Part shown: positions 54,536 to 63,522 of the stretch, in pieces | Layout of the letters: the number at the start of each line of letters is the position of its first letter | Numbering within the stretch: position 1 is the first letter of the stretch | Assembly: GCA_029027985.1 (NCBI GenBank) | Contig: CP119076.1 | Coordinates: forward strand, 3,036,422-3,100,421 | Source: Klebsiella aerogenes | GTDB taxonomy: Bacteria > Pseudomonadota > Gammaproteobacteria > Enterobacterales > Enterobacteriaceae | Reading direction: 5' to 3' | Length of the DNA stretch: 64,000 nt | Position numbers and translations under genes: made by a program | Notes under the pieces: model-generated | What the model was told of the DNA's origin: nothing | The model's database searches: none | What the model saw: only the letters and a program-made list of their open reading frames with translations

Positions 54536-57198
54536 AGACACCGCTTCCTGTCGTTAATACCACCTGTGCCTATTGCGGTGTAGGGTGTGGCGTCAGTATG
54601 CAGCCGCATGCTGATGGCTTTGCGGCCAGTGGCGATCCGCAACATCCGGCGAATCACGGAAGACTCTGTGTCAAAGGCAGCGCGCTGGGTGAAACGTTGG
54701 GCTTACAGGGGCGCTTGCTCCAACCGGAAATTCATCATCAACCCGTCAGTTGGTCACAAGCATTGGATGCTGTCGCGCAAGGGCTGCAGGCCACGATGGA
54801 TGAATATGGGCCGCAGTCGGTCGCGTTCTATGGCTCGGGTCAGCTGCTGACGGAGGATTACTATGTCGCCAATAAGCTGATGAAGGGGTTCATCGGGGCG
54901 GGAAACATGGATACCAACTCCCGGCTATGCATGTCTTCCGCCGTGGTGGGTTACAAGCGCGCATTCGGCGCAGATGCCGTTCCCTGCAATTATGAGGATC
55001 TGGAGCTGGCCGATTGCGTTATCCTGGTGGGTTCGAATACCGCCTGGGCGCATCCGGTAGTGTATCAGCGGTTGGTGAAAGCCAAAGCGAACAGGCCAGA
55101 CATGCAGATTATTGTTGTCGATCCGCGTACAACGGCAACCTGTGATCTTGCCGATCTCCATCTGGCGCTGCGTCCTGGTGCTGATGCAGCGTTGTTTTGC
55201 GGGGCATTGAATGCTCTGGCAGAGACAGGAAAACTGGATACCGATTTTCTGCAAAATCACACTCTTGGGGCTGCAGAAACTTTACGGGCAGCGCAAGCAT
55301 GGAGCCTCGATAAAACGGCGGAGTACTGTGGGTTACCCTCCTCTCAATTACAGGCCTTTTATCAGCGAGTCGCCGATAGCCAACGCATGGTGACTCTGTA
55401 TTCGATGGGGATTAACCAATCCACTTCGGGCGTCGATAAATGCAACGCTATCATTAATCTGCATTTAGCCTCCGGCCATATCGGACGCCCCGGCTGTGGA
55501 CCATTTTCGATAACGGGCCAGCCGAATGCGATGGGCGGGCGTGAAGTTGGTGGGCTGGCAAACCAGCTGGCCTGTCATATGGGATTTACACCCACCGAGG
55601 TCGATAGGGTTAGCCGTTTCTGGAAAAGCGATAGCGTCGCACGGGCTCCCGGGCTCAGCGCCGTCGAGTTATTCCATGCTATCGAAAGCGGAGAGATCAA
55701 AGCCGTCTGGATTATGGGCACCAATCCGCTGGTCTCGCTGCCGGATGCCGATCGCGTTCGAGCCGGTCTGGCACGCTGTCCGCTGGTCATCGTGTCCGAC
55801 ATAATGCGTGACACGGACACCACACGTTTTGCGCATATCCTGCTCCCGGCACTGGGCTGGGGGGAGAAAAATGGCACGGTGACCAATTCGGAACGTTGTA
55901 TCTCACGCCAACGCTCGTTTCTTCCCGCGCCGGGAGAGGCTAAACCAGACTGGTGGATCCTCTCCCAGGTTGCACAGCGACTGGGGTTTGGCGACGCCTT
56001 TGCCTGGCAGCATCCGGCAGACATTTTTCGCGAACATGCCTCCCTATCCGGATTTGAAAATGCCGGTGAACGTGCCTTTGACATCAGTGGGCTGGCGCAG
56101 CTCTCCAATGAACAATGGGATGCCATGCGGCCGATTCAGTGGCCGGTAAACGCCGCCACACCTCAGGGCTCCCCTCGACTCTTCACGGATAAAATATTCT
56201 TTCACTCCGATGGTAAAGCACGGTTGATCGCCGTGATCCCCAGGCTACCCGCCAATCAACCGACGCAGGCATACCCGCTGGTGATGAACACCGGTAGGAT
56301 ACGCGATCAATGGCATACGATGACACGAACAGGCAGGTCTGCACGCCTGATGCAGCACATCAGTGAACCTTACTGCCAGCTCCATCCGGATGATGCGCCA
56401 GGTGTCCAGGCGGGCGATTTACTGCGCGTCTCCTCATCACATGGCTGGCTGCTGTTACGTGCGCAACCCGATTATCTTCAGCCACGTGGCAGCATTTTTG
56501 TGCCGATCCACTGGAATAGTCGTTTCAGCCAACAGGCCCGCGTTGATGCGCTGATCGCCCCCTACACAGACCCCCTTTCCGGACAGCCAGAAAGTAAACA
56601 TACGCCGGTCAACCTGATGAAATGGAAAGCGGCATGGCACGCTGAACTGTTTATTCGGGGGGACGGGTTCGCTCCACCGACAACCGCTTACTGGAGTCTT
56701 ATCACTCAACCGGGCATCACGCATTTTACTCTGGCCGACACCTCCCTTCCTGAAGACTGGCTGGCATGGCTGGGCGAATATTATGCGCTGGAGGGAAAAA
56801 TCTGCCAGAGCGCCCGGATAGGTGATGATGGTTTTAACCTGCTGGTGTGGGCGAAGGGCGTACTGCAGTTGGCATTTTATGCCAGTCGAAGCCCTCTGAT
56901 ACCAGACCGTCAGGAGGTGTTATCTGCCTTTTTCACGCCACCGGAGACAGCGCAGCAGCGGTTGGCCTTGCTGGCAGGTCAAGCCGCCAACCATAAAGCG
57001 CCAACCGGCAAAATAGTTTGCAGCTGCTTTTCCGTCGGCGAAATGCAAATTGTCGATGCCGTACGCCAGGGGTGCCACAGCGTGCAGCAGCTTGGGGCAA
57101 CCCTGAAATGCGGCACCAACTGTGGCTCCTGCCTGCCTGAGCTTAAGAAGATAGTTGCCGACCAGATAGCCACCTTGACCATGGGAGAGCGCCAATGA
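54532..57198 (+). CDS. nasA: Assimilatory nitrate reductase catalytic subunit
   Basis: Cytoplasmic molybdenum (bis-MGD) enzyme reducing nitrate to nitrite. The 888-aa protein begins with a [4Fe-4S] site (C12, C15, C19, C46). It continues with the molybdopterin domains (MDTNSRLCMSSAVVGYKRAFG with the Mo-ligand region; YSMGINQSTSGVDKCNAI) and the C-terminal MGD-binding domain (LVMNTGRIRDQWHTMTRTG). It ends with a BFD-like [2Fe-2S] domain (about 835-885, CSCFSVGEMQIVDAV, CGTNCGSC), the extension typical of NasA. Its ATG overlaps the fusion gene stop (ATGA), so the two are coupled. Confidence 0.94.
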   Translation: MKTPLPVVNTTCAYCGVGCGVSMQPHADGFAASGDPQHPANHGRLCVKGSALGETLGLQGRLLQPEIHHQPVSWSQALDAVAQGLQATMDEYGPQSVAFYGSGQLLTEDYYVANKLMKGFIGAGNMDTNSRLCMSSAVVGYKRAFGADAVPCNYEDLELADCVILVGSNTAWAHPVVYQRLVKAKANRPDMQIIVVDPRTTATCDLADLHLALRPGADAALFCGALNALAETGKLDTDFLQNHTLGAAETLRAAQAWSLDKTAEYCGLPSSQLQAFYQRVADSQRMVTLYSMGINQSTSGVDKCNAIINLHLASGHIGRPGCGPFSITGQPNAMGGREVGGLANQLACHMGFTPTEVDRVSRFWKSDSVARAPGLSAVELFHAIESGEIKAVWIMGTNPLVSLPDADRVRAGLARCPLVIVSDIMRDTDTTRFAHILLPALGWGEKNGTVTNSERCISRQRSFLPAPGEAKPDWWILSQVAQRLGFGDAFAWQHPADIFREHASLSGFENAGERAFDISGLAQLSNEQWDAMRPIQWPVNAATPQGSPRLFTDKIFFHSDGKARLIAVIPRLPANQPTQAYPLVMNTGRIRDQWHTMTRTGRSARLMQHISEPYCQLHPDDAPGVQAGDLLRVSSSHGWLLLRAQPDYLQPRGSIFVPIHWNSRFSQQARVDALIAPYTDPLSGQPESKHTPVNLMKWKAAWHAELFIRGDGFAPPTTAYWSLITQPGITHFTLADTSLPEDWLAWLGEYYALEGKICQSARIGDDGFNLLVWAKGVLQLAFYASRSPLIPDRQEVLSAFFTPPETAQQRLALLAGQAANHKAPTGKIVCSCFSVGEMQIVDAVRQGCHSVQQLGATLKCGTNCGSCLPELKKIVADQIATLTMGERQ

Positions 57199-57399
57199 AC
57201 AGCCAGCACACTGGATGCATGAGGAAAGATCATGGCGCAAGAACATGTCGAGTCCCCTGCTTTGTTAATCATTGGGAAAGTGGCGGGAATGTATCGTCCG
57301 GATGCCAAACGGCTAAAGGCTTCCCTCCTTCAATCAGGCCAACACGAACACATACCTTGTACAAACGACTTTAGTGAGGGTGTGAATTCTTTGTCATGA
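57195..57399 (+). pseudogene. cobA: Remnant of a siroheme methyltransferase (cobA) gene
   Basis: An ATG at 57195 overlaps the nasA stop and begins MNSQHTG, but that frame soon becomes meaningless. In another frame, 57232-57399 reads like the C-terminus of uroporphyrinogen-III C-methyltransferase (AQEHVESPALLIIGKVAGMY), ending in TGA. So the start and the tail survive while the catalytic body (over 200 codons) is gone, most simply by an internal deletion. An intact SUMT would make the siroheme precursor needed by NasB; CysG elsewhere in the genome could replace it. Identification rests on the C-terminal pattern and on its place after nasA. Confidence 0.6.
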
Positions 57400-57631
57400 G
57401 AGCGGTGACTCCCTCTGGATGCTTTGGAGTCGTGTTCAGAGGATTTTCTGCTCCGGGACAAATCATCGATAACAGGTGTAACGCTGCTCACCCATCTGTT
57501 TATTGAGTATTCGTCAACGTATTGATAGCCAGCTAAACATAAGGACTGGCGCGCAAGGAGCGGACCTAAGCTCGCCCGTTTAAACTGAGGAATACATCAA
57601 TTTCATCCGGCATGTAGCTACATCGACAATA
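57400..57631. other. Spacer after the nas operon
   Basis: No gene, clear terminator or repeat was found. It separates the decayed cobA remnant from an unrelated minus-strand gene, so the deletion or insertion junction that altered this locus probably lies within or beside it. Confidence 0.3.
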
Positions 57632-58315
57632 TTAAATCTCTAATGGATAAAATTTTTCCCAATTATAGTTTATCCTCGCTAATGTCAATTCTCCGACGAC
57701 ATCTCCGTAATCAATTTCCTGACGTTCCAAAAAAAACTCCCGCACGGTTGCGGGTATAAAAGTAGCGCTGTAACGCAGGATCGTGCTGTGCCAGAATGGT
57801 GCCGGTAATGGACTGCTGCTGTGCCGCATCAGCAACTCATCTTTCCACTTAGACTCCAGAATTCTCTCGCAGAATGACTGACGCATAGCTATCGCTGGCT
57901 CATCCGGGATACCCGCCAGTAACAACTGGCTGGGCAAAGCGATTAAACGAAGGTTCCTGATCACAATCTTTTTCGAATGATATCCCGCCCAGATATTTTT
58001 CAATTGCTCGGCTTTCGAGGGCAATCGCTCGTTTGCCTTATAGAGTGGTAGAGTCAGTGGTACGAAGGTGAAATGGAAACTGTGTTTTGGCAGGATGTCG
58101 GCGAGTGGATCATCCCTTGTGAGCTCGTTTAATTCATCAAATAGCTGCGAGACCGAAAATGACATACGCGGCTTTATGCCTGTTGCCAGAGCGAGTTTTA
58201 CCGGGTCGTAGTAGTTTTCCTCTCTGATTTCTCCGATTTCGGCATTATCTTCCCACATCCCAATGGTGTTTAAATTTGTTGAACGATAAGTGTCTGGCAA
58301 GCTATAGGATTTCAT
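57632..58315 (-). CDS. 2H phosphoesterase-like protein
   Basis: The 227-aa protein carries two H-x-T/S-x signatures, HFTFVPL near residue 83 and HSTILRY near residue 178, separated by about 95 residues. This is the pattern of the 2H phosphoesterase superfamily (2'-5' RNA ligase/cyclic phosphodiesterase-like), which acts on cyclic phosphodiesters of nucleotides or RNA. No signal peptide or other domain is seen. The codons are more AT-rich than those of the nas genes. The substrate is unknown, and neither neighbour suggests one. Confidence 0.6.
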   Translation of the reverse strand: MKSYSLPDTYRSTNLNTIGMWEDNAEIGEIREENYYDPVKLALATGIKPRMSFSVSQLFDELNELTRDDPLADILPKHSFHFTFVPLTLPLYKANERLPSKAEQLKNIWAGYHSKKIVIRNLRLIALPSQLLLAGIPDEPAIAMRQSFCERILESKWKDELLMRHSSSPLPAPFWHSTILRYSATFIPATVREFFLERQEIDYGDVVGELTLARINYNWEKFYPLEI

Positions 58316-58422
58316 GACCGGCCTTATGAGGTATTGAACACAGGTTATAAATTGCCGTTTTTATCAGATATTTCAGGTCATTCTATTAATATTCCAGCGC
58401 CATGTAATAAATAAATCTGACT

Positions 58423-58455
58423 AAAAAACATGATTACCGACCCGAAGGCCGGTAA
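58423..58455 (-). terminator. Terminator of the aldo-keto reductase operon
   Basis: On the minus strand TTACCGGCC-TTCG-GGTCGGTAA forms a 9-bp stem (one G-U pair) with a stable TTCG loop. TTTTTT follows six bases later. It lies 21 bases after the aldo-keto reductase stop. Confidence 0.75.
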
Positions 58456-58475
58456 TTGTTGACACTGATAAAAGT

Positions 58476-59462
58476 TTACCATGCGTAGGCTTCAGGTGCC
58501 TCCCCGCCCGGTCCCGGCCAGATGGTATCCAGTCTTTTGAGCGTATCGTCTGAAAGAGACAGCGTCAGGGCATTGAGATTTTGACGGAGCTGTTCAGCTG
58601 TACGCGGACCACTGAGCACGGCGCTAACCACAGGGTTCTGCAGCAGCCATGCCAGCGCAACGTCTGATGGCGTTTCCCCCAGCTCATCACACAGTGTTTC
58701 CCACGCCTCCAGTTGCGACCGCAAGCGGTTGATTTGTGCCTGCAACTGCGGTGATGCCCGGCGGCCACCGGCAATTTTTTTCAGCACGCCCCCCAGCATC
58801 CCCATCCCGACCGGGCTCCACGGGATCAGGCCAATGCCGTAATGACGCAGCGCCGGGATGACTTCCAGCTCAACCGTACGCTGGGTCAGGTTGTACAGAC
58901 TCTGCTCCGACGCCAGCCCCAGCAGGTTACGCGCGTCAGCCTTACATTGTGCGGTAGCAATGTCCCAGCCAGCAAAGTTGCTGCTGCCCACATAGCTGAT
59001 TTTGCCCTCGCGGATCAGCTGTTCCATGGCCTGCCAGACTTCCTCCCAGGGCGTGTTCCGGTCAATATGGTGCATTTGGTAGAGATCGATATGGTCCGTT
59101 TTCAGTCTTTTCAGACTGGCTTCACAGGCCCGGCGAATATGGTAAGCGGACAGATATTTGTCGTTCGGCCCCGTATCCATCGGCTGGTAGACTTTCGTGG
59201 CCAGCACGATTCGGTCACGCTGACCACTGCGCGCCAACCGGTTACCGATGATTTCTTCGGATATTCCGTAACCCTTTGCCATATCCGGCGACTGCGGCCC
59301 GCCATAGACGTCAGCGGTATCGAAGAAGTTGATACCCGCATCCACGGCTTCATCCATGATCCTGAAGCTGGTCGGCTCATCCGTCAGCTCACCGAAATTC
59401 ATGGTGCCGAGACCAATACGGCTCACCCGCAGGCCGGTACGACCCAGATGTTTGTAATTCAT
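58476..59462 (-). CDS. Aldo-keto reductase
   Basis: NADPH-dependent carbonyl reductase of the AKR superfamily, 328 aa. Motifs seen are GLRVSRIGLGTMNFG, FFDTADVYGG (catalytic Asp and Tyr), VLATKVY (Lys), LYQMHHID (His) and the cofactor-binding C-terminus from VVSAVLSGPRTAEQLRQNL. It is the last gene of a five-gene minus-strand group with an exported hydrolase, alcohol dehydrogenase, exporter and cyclophilin-like protein. Physiological substrate unknown; detoxification of reactive carbonyls is a fair guess. Confidence 0.87.
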   Translation of the reverse strand: MNYKHLGRTGLRVSRIGLGTMNFGELTDEPTSFRIMDEAVDAGINFFDTADVYGGPQSPDMAKGYGISEEIIGNRLARSGQRDRIVLATKVYQPMDTGPNDKYLSAYHIRRACEASLKRLKTDHIDLYQMHHIDRNTPWEEVWQAMEQLIREGKISYVGSSNFAGWDIATAQCKADARNLLGLASEQSLYNLTQRTVELEVIPALRHYGIGLIPWSPVGMGMLGGVLKKIAGGRRASPQLQAQINRLRSQLEAWETLCDELGETPSDVALAWLLQNPVVSAVLSGPRTAEQLRQNLNALTLSLSDDTLKRLDTIWPGPGGEAPEAYAW

Positions 59463-59487
59463 ATCAAATGTTCCTTAACCAAATGCG

Positions 59488-60516
59488 TTATCGCAGGTTC
59501 TTACGGAAAAAGTCGGTTAATTTTTCAAAAGGGATCAGGTCGGTACGGTCATACAGATCGACATGCCCTGCACCTGGGACGACATACAGCTCTTTAGGCT
59601 GACCGGCGCGTTTGAATGCGTCTTCGCTGAACTCTTTTGAATGAGCCTGGTCCCCGGTGATAAATAGCATCGGACGCGGCGAAATAGTTTCAATATCGTT
59701 GAACGGATAGAAGTTCATAAACTTGCCAATACTGCTCAGCATCGGTTTCGTCGTCAGTTCTTCTTTCTGACCCTGCGGGGTGTAGCCGCCGCGCTCTGTG
59801 CGGTAGAAATCAAAGAACTCGCGCTGAATATCCGGCGTGGATGCATCCAGTTTATTAACAGTACCGGGAATATATGCGGTCTCTCCCTCTTTGAACTCGG
59901 CAAAACGTTGCTCAATAGCCGACCGGATAAAGGCCTTACGTTGCTCCAGCGTCTGGGAATGGTTAAGGCCATTACGGAACGCAGCCCCCATGTCATACAT
60001 GCTGACCGTGGCGATGGCTTTCATACGCGGGTCAATCTTCGCAGCGCTGATAACGAAACTTCCGCTGCCACAGATGCCCAGCACTCCAATGTTTTCCGGA
60101 TCAACAAACGGCTGTGTGCCCAGATAATCAACCGCCGCGCTGAAATCATCTGTGTAGATTTCCGGTGAAATCAGGTGCCCCGGTTTGCCCTCGCTTTCTC
60201 CCCAGAAAGAGAGATCGATAGCCAGCGTGACAAAACCCTGCTCCGCCAGCTTCTGCGCATAGAGATTTGAACTCTGTTCCTTAACGGCTCCCATCGGGTG
60301 ACCAACGACGATCGCCGGGTGTCGGGTGTTCTGGCTCATCGCTTTCGGCATAAACAGGTTGCCGACCACGGCCATCTGATACTGGTTTTTAAAGGTGACT
60401 TTTTGCTGCATCACCTTATCGCTTTTATAAAAATTATCGGCCCCACGGGACATATCCGCCGCAGAGGAAGCAAATGCACTGATCAACAGCCCCAGCACTA
60501 ACGTAAATTTTTTCAT
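59488..60516 (-). CDS. Exported alpha/beta hydrolase
   Basis: The ATG at 60516 is used because TAAGGAG lies 7 bases before it and a Sec signal peptide follows (KKFTLVLGLLISAFASSA); the longer frame upstream overlaps the dehydrogenase gene and has no coding character. The 342-aa protein has an alpha/beta-hydrolase fold of the dienelactone-hydrolase/YcjY type: VVGHPMGAVKEQ near the oxyanion site, LGICGSGSFVISA for the nucleophile elbow (GxCxSxS type), a late aspartate in ITGDQAHSKE and a histidine in VPGAGHVDLYD. Substrate unknown. Confidence 0.82.
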   Translation of the reverse strand: MKKFTLVLGLLISAFASSAADMSRGADNFYKSDKVMQQKVTFKNQYQMAVVGNLFMPKAMSQNTRHPAIVVGHPMGAVKEQSSNLYAQKLAEQGFVTLAIDLSFWGESEGKPGHLISPEIYTDDFSAAVDYLGTQPFVDPENIGVLGICGSGSFVISAAKIDPRMKAIATVSMYDMGAAFRNGLNHSQTLEQRKAFIRSAIEQRFAEFKEGETAYIPGTVNKLDASTPDIQREFFDFYRTERGGYTPQGQKEELTTKPMLSSIGKFMNFYPFNDIETISPRPMLFITGDQAHSKEFSEDAFKRAGQPKELYVVPGAGHVDLYDRTDLIPFEKLTDFFRKNLR

Positions 60517-60532
60517 GATGGTCTCCTTATTA

Positions 60533-61579
60533 TTAAGCCAGGGTGGCGTTATCCATGACAAACCGGTAATGCACATCGCCCCTGAGCATGCGCTCATAGG
60601 CGTCGTTAATCTGATCGGCGCGGATAAGTTCAATGTCGGCGACAATGCCGTGTTGGGCGCAGAAATCGAGCATCTCCTGTGTTTCAGGAATGCCGCCAAT
60701 CATCGACCCGGCAATCGACCGGCGCTTCATGATGAGACTGAACACTTCCGGCGCGTCATGCGGCGTGGCCGGCGCCCCCACCAGGGTCATCGTGCCGTCC
60801 CGTTTCAGCAGCGCGGTGAACACATCGAGGTTATGCGGCGCAGCAACGGTGTTGAGGATGAAATCGAAGCTCTTTGCATGGGCTTCCATTTCGCTGGCAT
60901 GACGGGAGACAACCACTTCATCTGCACCAAGCGCTCTGGCGGCGTCTCGTTTGGACTCAGACGTGGTAAAGGCTACAACATGCGCGCCCATGGCGTGCGC
61001 CAGCTTGATCCCCATATGCCCCAGCCCGCCGATACCGACCACCCCGACTTTTTTGCCGGGACCCGCCTGCCAGTGACGCAGCGGGGAGTACGTTGTGATC
61101 CCCGCGCACAGCAGCGGTGCCACGGCGGCCAGTTGCGCTTTCGGGTGAGTGACGCGCAGGACATAGCGTTCATGCACCACAATCTGCTGCGAATATCCGC
61201 CCAGCGTGTGGCCCGGCGCATCCGGCGTCGGGAAATTGTATGTCCCTGTCATGTGGTCGCAGTAGTTCTCCAGTCCGTCGTCACAGTCACTACAGTGCCG
61301 GCAGCTGTCAACAATGCAGCCGACCCCCACCAGGTCCCCGGCACGAAAACCGGAGACGTGATCGCCAACGGCCACTACACGACCGACAATTTCATGTCCC
61401 GGTACGCAGGGATAGAGCGTTCCAGCCCATTCAGCGCGTACCTGGTGGATATCCGAATGGCAGACTCCGCAGTACGCGATGTTAATCTGCACATCATGGG
61501 CACCGGGGGCGCGACGGGTGATATCCATCGGCTCCAGTGGCAGTGTGTCCGTATGGGCACCGTAAGCTTTAACTGTCAT
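60533..61579 (-). CDS. Zinc-dependent alcohol dehydrogenase, YahK-like
   Basis: NADP(H)-dependent aldehyde reductase of the cinnamyl-alcohol-dehydrogenase branch, 348 aa, closely resembling E. coli YahK at its start (PLEPMDITRR and AYCGVCHSDIHQVRAEWAG). Catalytic zinc ligands are in CGVCHSD and PGHEIVG; the structural zinc cysteines are in CIVDSCRHCSDCDDGLENYC. The cofactor motif is GIGGLGHMG. It probably reduces aldehydes to alcohols, as YahK does for several aromatic and short aldehydes. It is 17 bases from both neighbours, so clearly in an operon. Confidence 0.88.
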   Translation of the reverse strand: MTVKAYGAHTDTLPLEPMDITRRAPGAHDVQINIAYCGVCHSDIHQVRAEWAGTLYPCVPGHEIVGRVVAVGDHVSGFRAGDLVGVGCIVDSCRHCSDCDDGLENYCDHMTGTYNFPTPDAPGHTLGGYSQQIVVHERYVLRVTHPKAQLAAVAPLLCAGITTYSPLRHWQAGPGKKVGVVGIGGLGHMGIKLAHAMGAHVVAFTTSESKRDAARALGADEVVVSRHASEMEAHAKSFDFILNTVAAPHNLDVFTALLKRDGTMTLVGAPATPHDAPEVFSLIMKRRSIAGSMIGGIPETQEMLDFCAQHGIVADIELIRADQINDAYERMLRGDVHYRFVMDNATLA

Positions 61580-61595
61580 GGCATTACTCCTGGGT

Positions 61596-62813
61596 TTATG
61601 AATGGTCTGCGGCAGAAGTGTCTGCCCGCGAGGTCAGAAAGATCAGTACGGTTGCGATAATCAGCATCGCGGCGCTGGCCAGGAAGGTGCTCTGGTAGCC
61701 GTGATGGTCGAAAAGCAGGCCGCCCACCGTCGAACCGAGAGCAATGGACAGCTGCACCATCGCCACCATCAGTCCACCGCCCGCTTCGGCATTCTGAGGG
61801 AAGGTACGCGGAACCCATGCCCACCATCCCACCGGTGCGGCAGTGGAAATCAGCCCCCACAGCCCAAGCAGCGCCGTCACGATGGCTACCTGACTGCCGA
61901 AGGCAATCAGTGCCAGCGCGGTGATGGCCATCAGTACCGGGATGGTCATCAGGGTCGGGTAGAACCCGCGTTTTAACACCCGACCAATCAGCGTAGTGCC
62001 GATGAAACCCGCGACACCAATAACCAGCAGGACCAGGGTCACCGTTGCGGCATCCACCCGCGTCACCGTCTCAAGGAAAGGCCTGATGTAGGTAAAGAGC
62101 GTGAATTGCCCCATAAAGAAGATCCCCACACCCAGCATGCCCAGCGTGACCATCCGGCGACGAAACAACGTGAAAACGTTGCGGGAAGCTGCCGCCTGAC
62201 GGGTGACCGACATGGAAGGCAGACTGAGTAATTGCCAGACAAACGCGATGATGGCGACCGGCACCAGGCAGAAGAAGGCGCCCCGCCAGCCAACCACCGA
62301 TCCGAGCCAGCTGCCCAGGGGGGCAGCCACGACGGTAGCCAGAGCATTGCCGCTGTTGAAAATAGCCAGCGCCAGCGGAACACGATGCACCGGGACCAGA
62401 CGCATTGCCGTCGCGGCCGACATCGACCAGAACCCGCCGACCACAATGCCAATCAGGGCCCTGCCCGCCATATAGGTCAGGTAATTGGGTGCCATCGCAA
62501 TAACAGCACCGGAAATTGCCATAATGCAGGTCAGGCCGAGCAGCAGCGTTTTCCGGTTAAGCGTGCCTGCCAGCACGGAAATAAACAGGCTGGTTACCAC
62601 TGCAAATGCCCCGGAAATGGCGATGCTCTGTCCGGCCATGCCTTCGGTGACACGAAGGGTCTGCGCCATCGGTGTCAGCAGGCTTACCGGCATAAATTCA
62701 GAAGCGATCAGGGCGAAGACGCACAGCGTCATGGCAAAGACACCACTCCAGTGCGCAGGGTGTTTCCCGCTAGCGGGGATTTTTTTTCTGTTCTCGTCTG
62801 TCTTATTACTCAT
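61596..62813 (-). CDS. MFS efflux transporter, NepI-like
   Basis: Inner-membrane exporter of the major facilitator superfamily (DHA1 branch), 405 aa with 12 hydrophobic segments. The region EFMPVSLLTPMAQTLRVTEG, then GMAGQSIAISG and VGGFWSMSAATAMRLVP, resembles E. coli NepI, a purine ribonucleoside exporter. Related members export sugars or drugs, so the cargo is uncertain. The N-terminal 25 residues are basic and cytoplasmic. It belongs to the operon with the dehydrogenase. Confidence 0.83.
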   Translation of the reverse strand: MSNKTDENRKKIPASGKHPAHWSGVFAMTLCVFALIASEFMPVSLLTPMAQTLRVTEGMAGQSIAISGAFAVVTSLFISVLAGTLNRKTLLLGLTCIMAISGAVIAMAPNYLTYMAGRALIGIVVGGFWSMSAATAMRLVPVHRVPLALAIFNSGNALATVVAAPLGSWLGSVVGWRGAFFCLVPVAIIAFVWQLLSLPSMSVTRQAAASRNVFTLFRRRMVTLGMLGVGIFFMGQFTLFTYIRPFLETVTRVDAATVTLVLLVIGVAGFIGTTLIGRVLKRGFYPTLMTIPVLMAITALALIAFGSQVAIVTALLGLWGLISTAAPVGWWAWVPRTFPQNAEAGGGLMVAMVQLSIALGSTVGGLLFDHHGYQSTFLASAAMLIIATVLIFLTSRADTSAADHS

Positions 62814-62944
62814 TCAGGGATTTCTTTTCAGTAGCTAACATAAGTCTGCGCCCCGGAGCCTTCAGCGCTGCAGGAAGAGCTGAAACGGCATACGGGGACG
62901 GGACGGGATAAGAGGGATAATCGCGGTGCGGAAGGTGCTGCGGG

Positions 62945-63430
62945 TCAGTTGGCTACCCTGATCTGCACCGCAAGAGGTCCGTGGCGCTGCAGGACCGGCA
63001 GTCCGGAATCCACTTTCCCTAACGGGATCAGTGAACGGGCGTAAGCCCTGCCCCGGGCAAAAATCGCCAGGTTGCCCCAGGGCGCGTAGTAAGTGATATC
63101 TCCGGCTTCCGGCGTCATGCCGCCCGGTGCCTGCACCGTGGAAAGCCTGCGCGGCAGGCCGCTTATACGCTCAATATCGTCATAGTCTTCCAGCGTCATG
63201 CTGAGGGGAAGCAAAGACGCAAAGTCCCGGCCTGTCGGCGTATCAAAGAGGGTGGCGGTGGCGGTTTCTCCCTCCACAATGATCTCAATTTTCATAAGCG
63301 TCTCCTGCGCCACTCCCCGCTCGTTGTCACCCGCCATAGCGGACTGCGTGACGAAAAGCAGGCCGGCAAGGAGCAGCAGTGATGTTCTGCGGTAAGCGTT
63401 TTGCATAAGGGTTAGCGTTGACTTTTTCAT
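62945..63430 (-). CDS. Exported cyclophilin-like fold protein
   Basis: The 161-aa precursor has a signal peptide (LLLLAGLLFVTQSAMA, cleaved near residue 33) and a small domain of the cyclophilin-like DUF type: MKIEIIVEGETATATLFDTP, then DFASLLPLSMTLEDY and YYAPWGNLAIFARG. Such proteins share a fold with cyclophilins but lack known peptidyl-prolyl isomerase residues; the function is unknown. It is the first gene of the minus-strand group, directly divergent from the LysR gene, so is probably the main target. Confidence 0.75.
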   Translation of the reverse strand: MKKSTLTLMQNAYRRTSLLLLAGLLFVTQSAMAGDNERGVAQETLMKIEIIVEGETATATLFDTPTGRDFASLLPLSMTLEDYDDIERISGLPRRLSTVQAPGGMTPEAGDITYYAPWGNLAIFARGRAYARSLIPLGKVDSGLPVLQRHGPLAVQIRVAN

Positions 63431-63474
63431 CGCATTATTGTTACCAATATGCAGCGGGTTAACTAGCTAATGAA

Positions 63475-63495
63475 TACTTAATACCCTTATAAGTA
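63475..63495. promoter_or_regulatory. LysR-type operator-like dyad
   Basis: TACTTA and TAAGTA form an inverted repeat around nine bases in the spacer between the divergent cyclophilin-like and LysR genes. It lies 28 bases before the LysR start, a common place for an autoregulatory LysR site. Confidence 0.45.
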
Positions 63496-63522
63496 AAATT
63501 TATAAATGGACCGGAAACGAGC

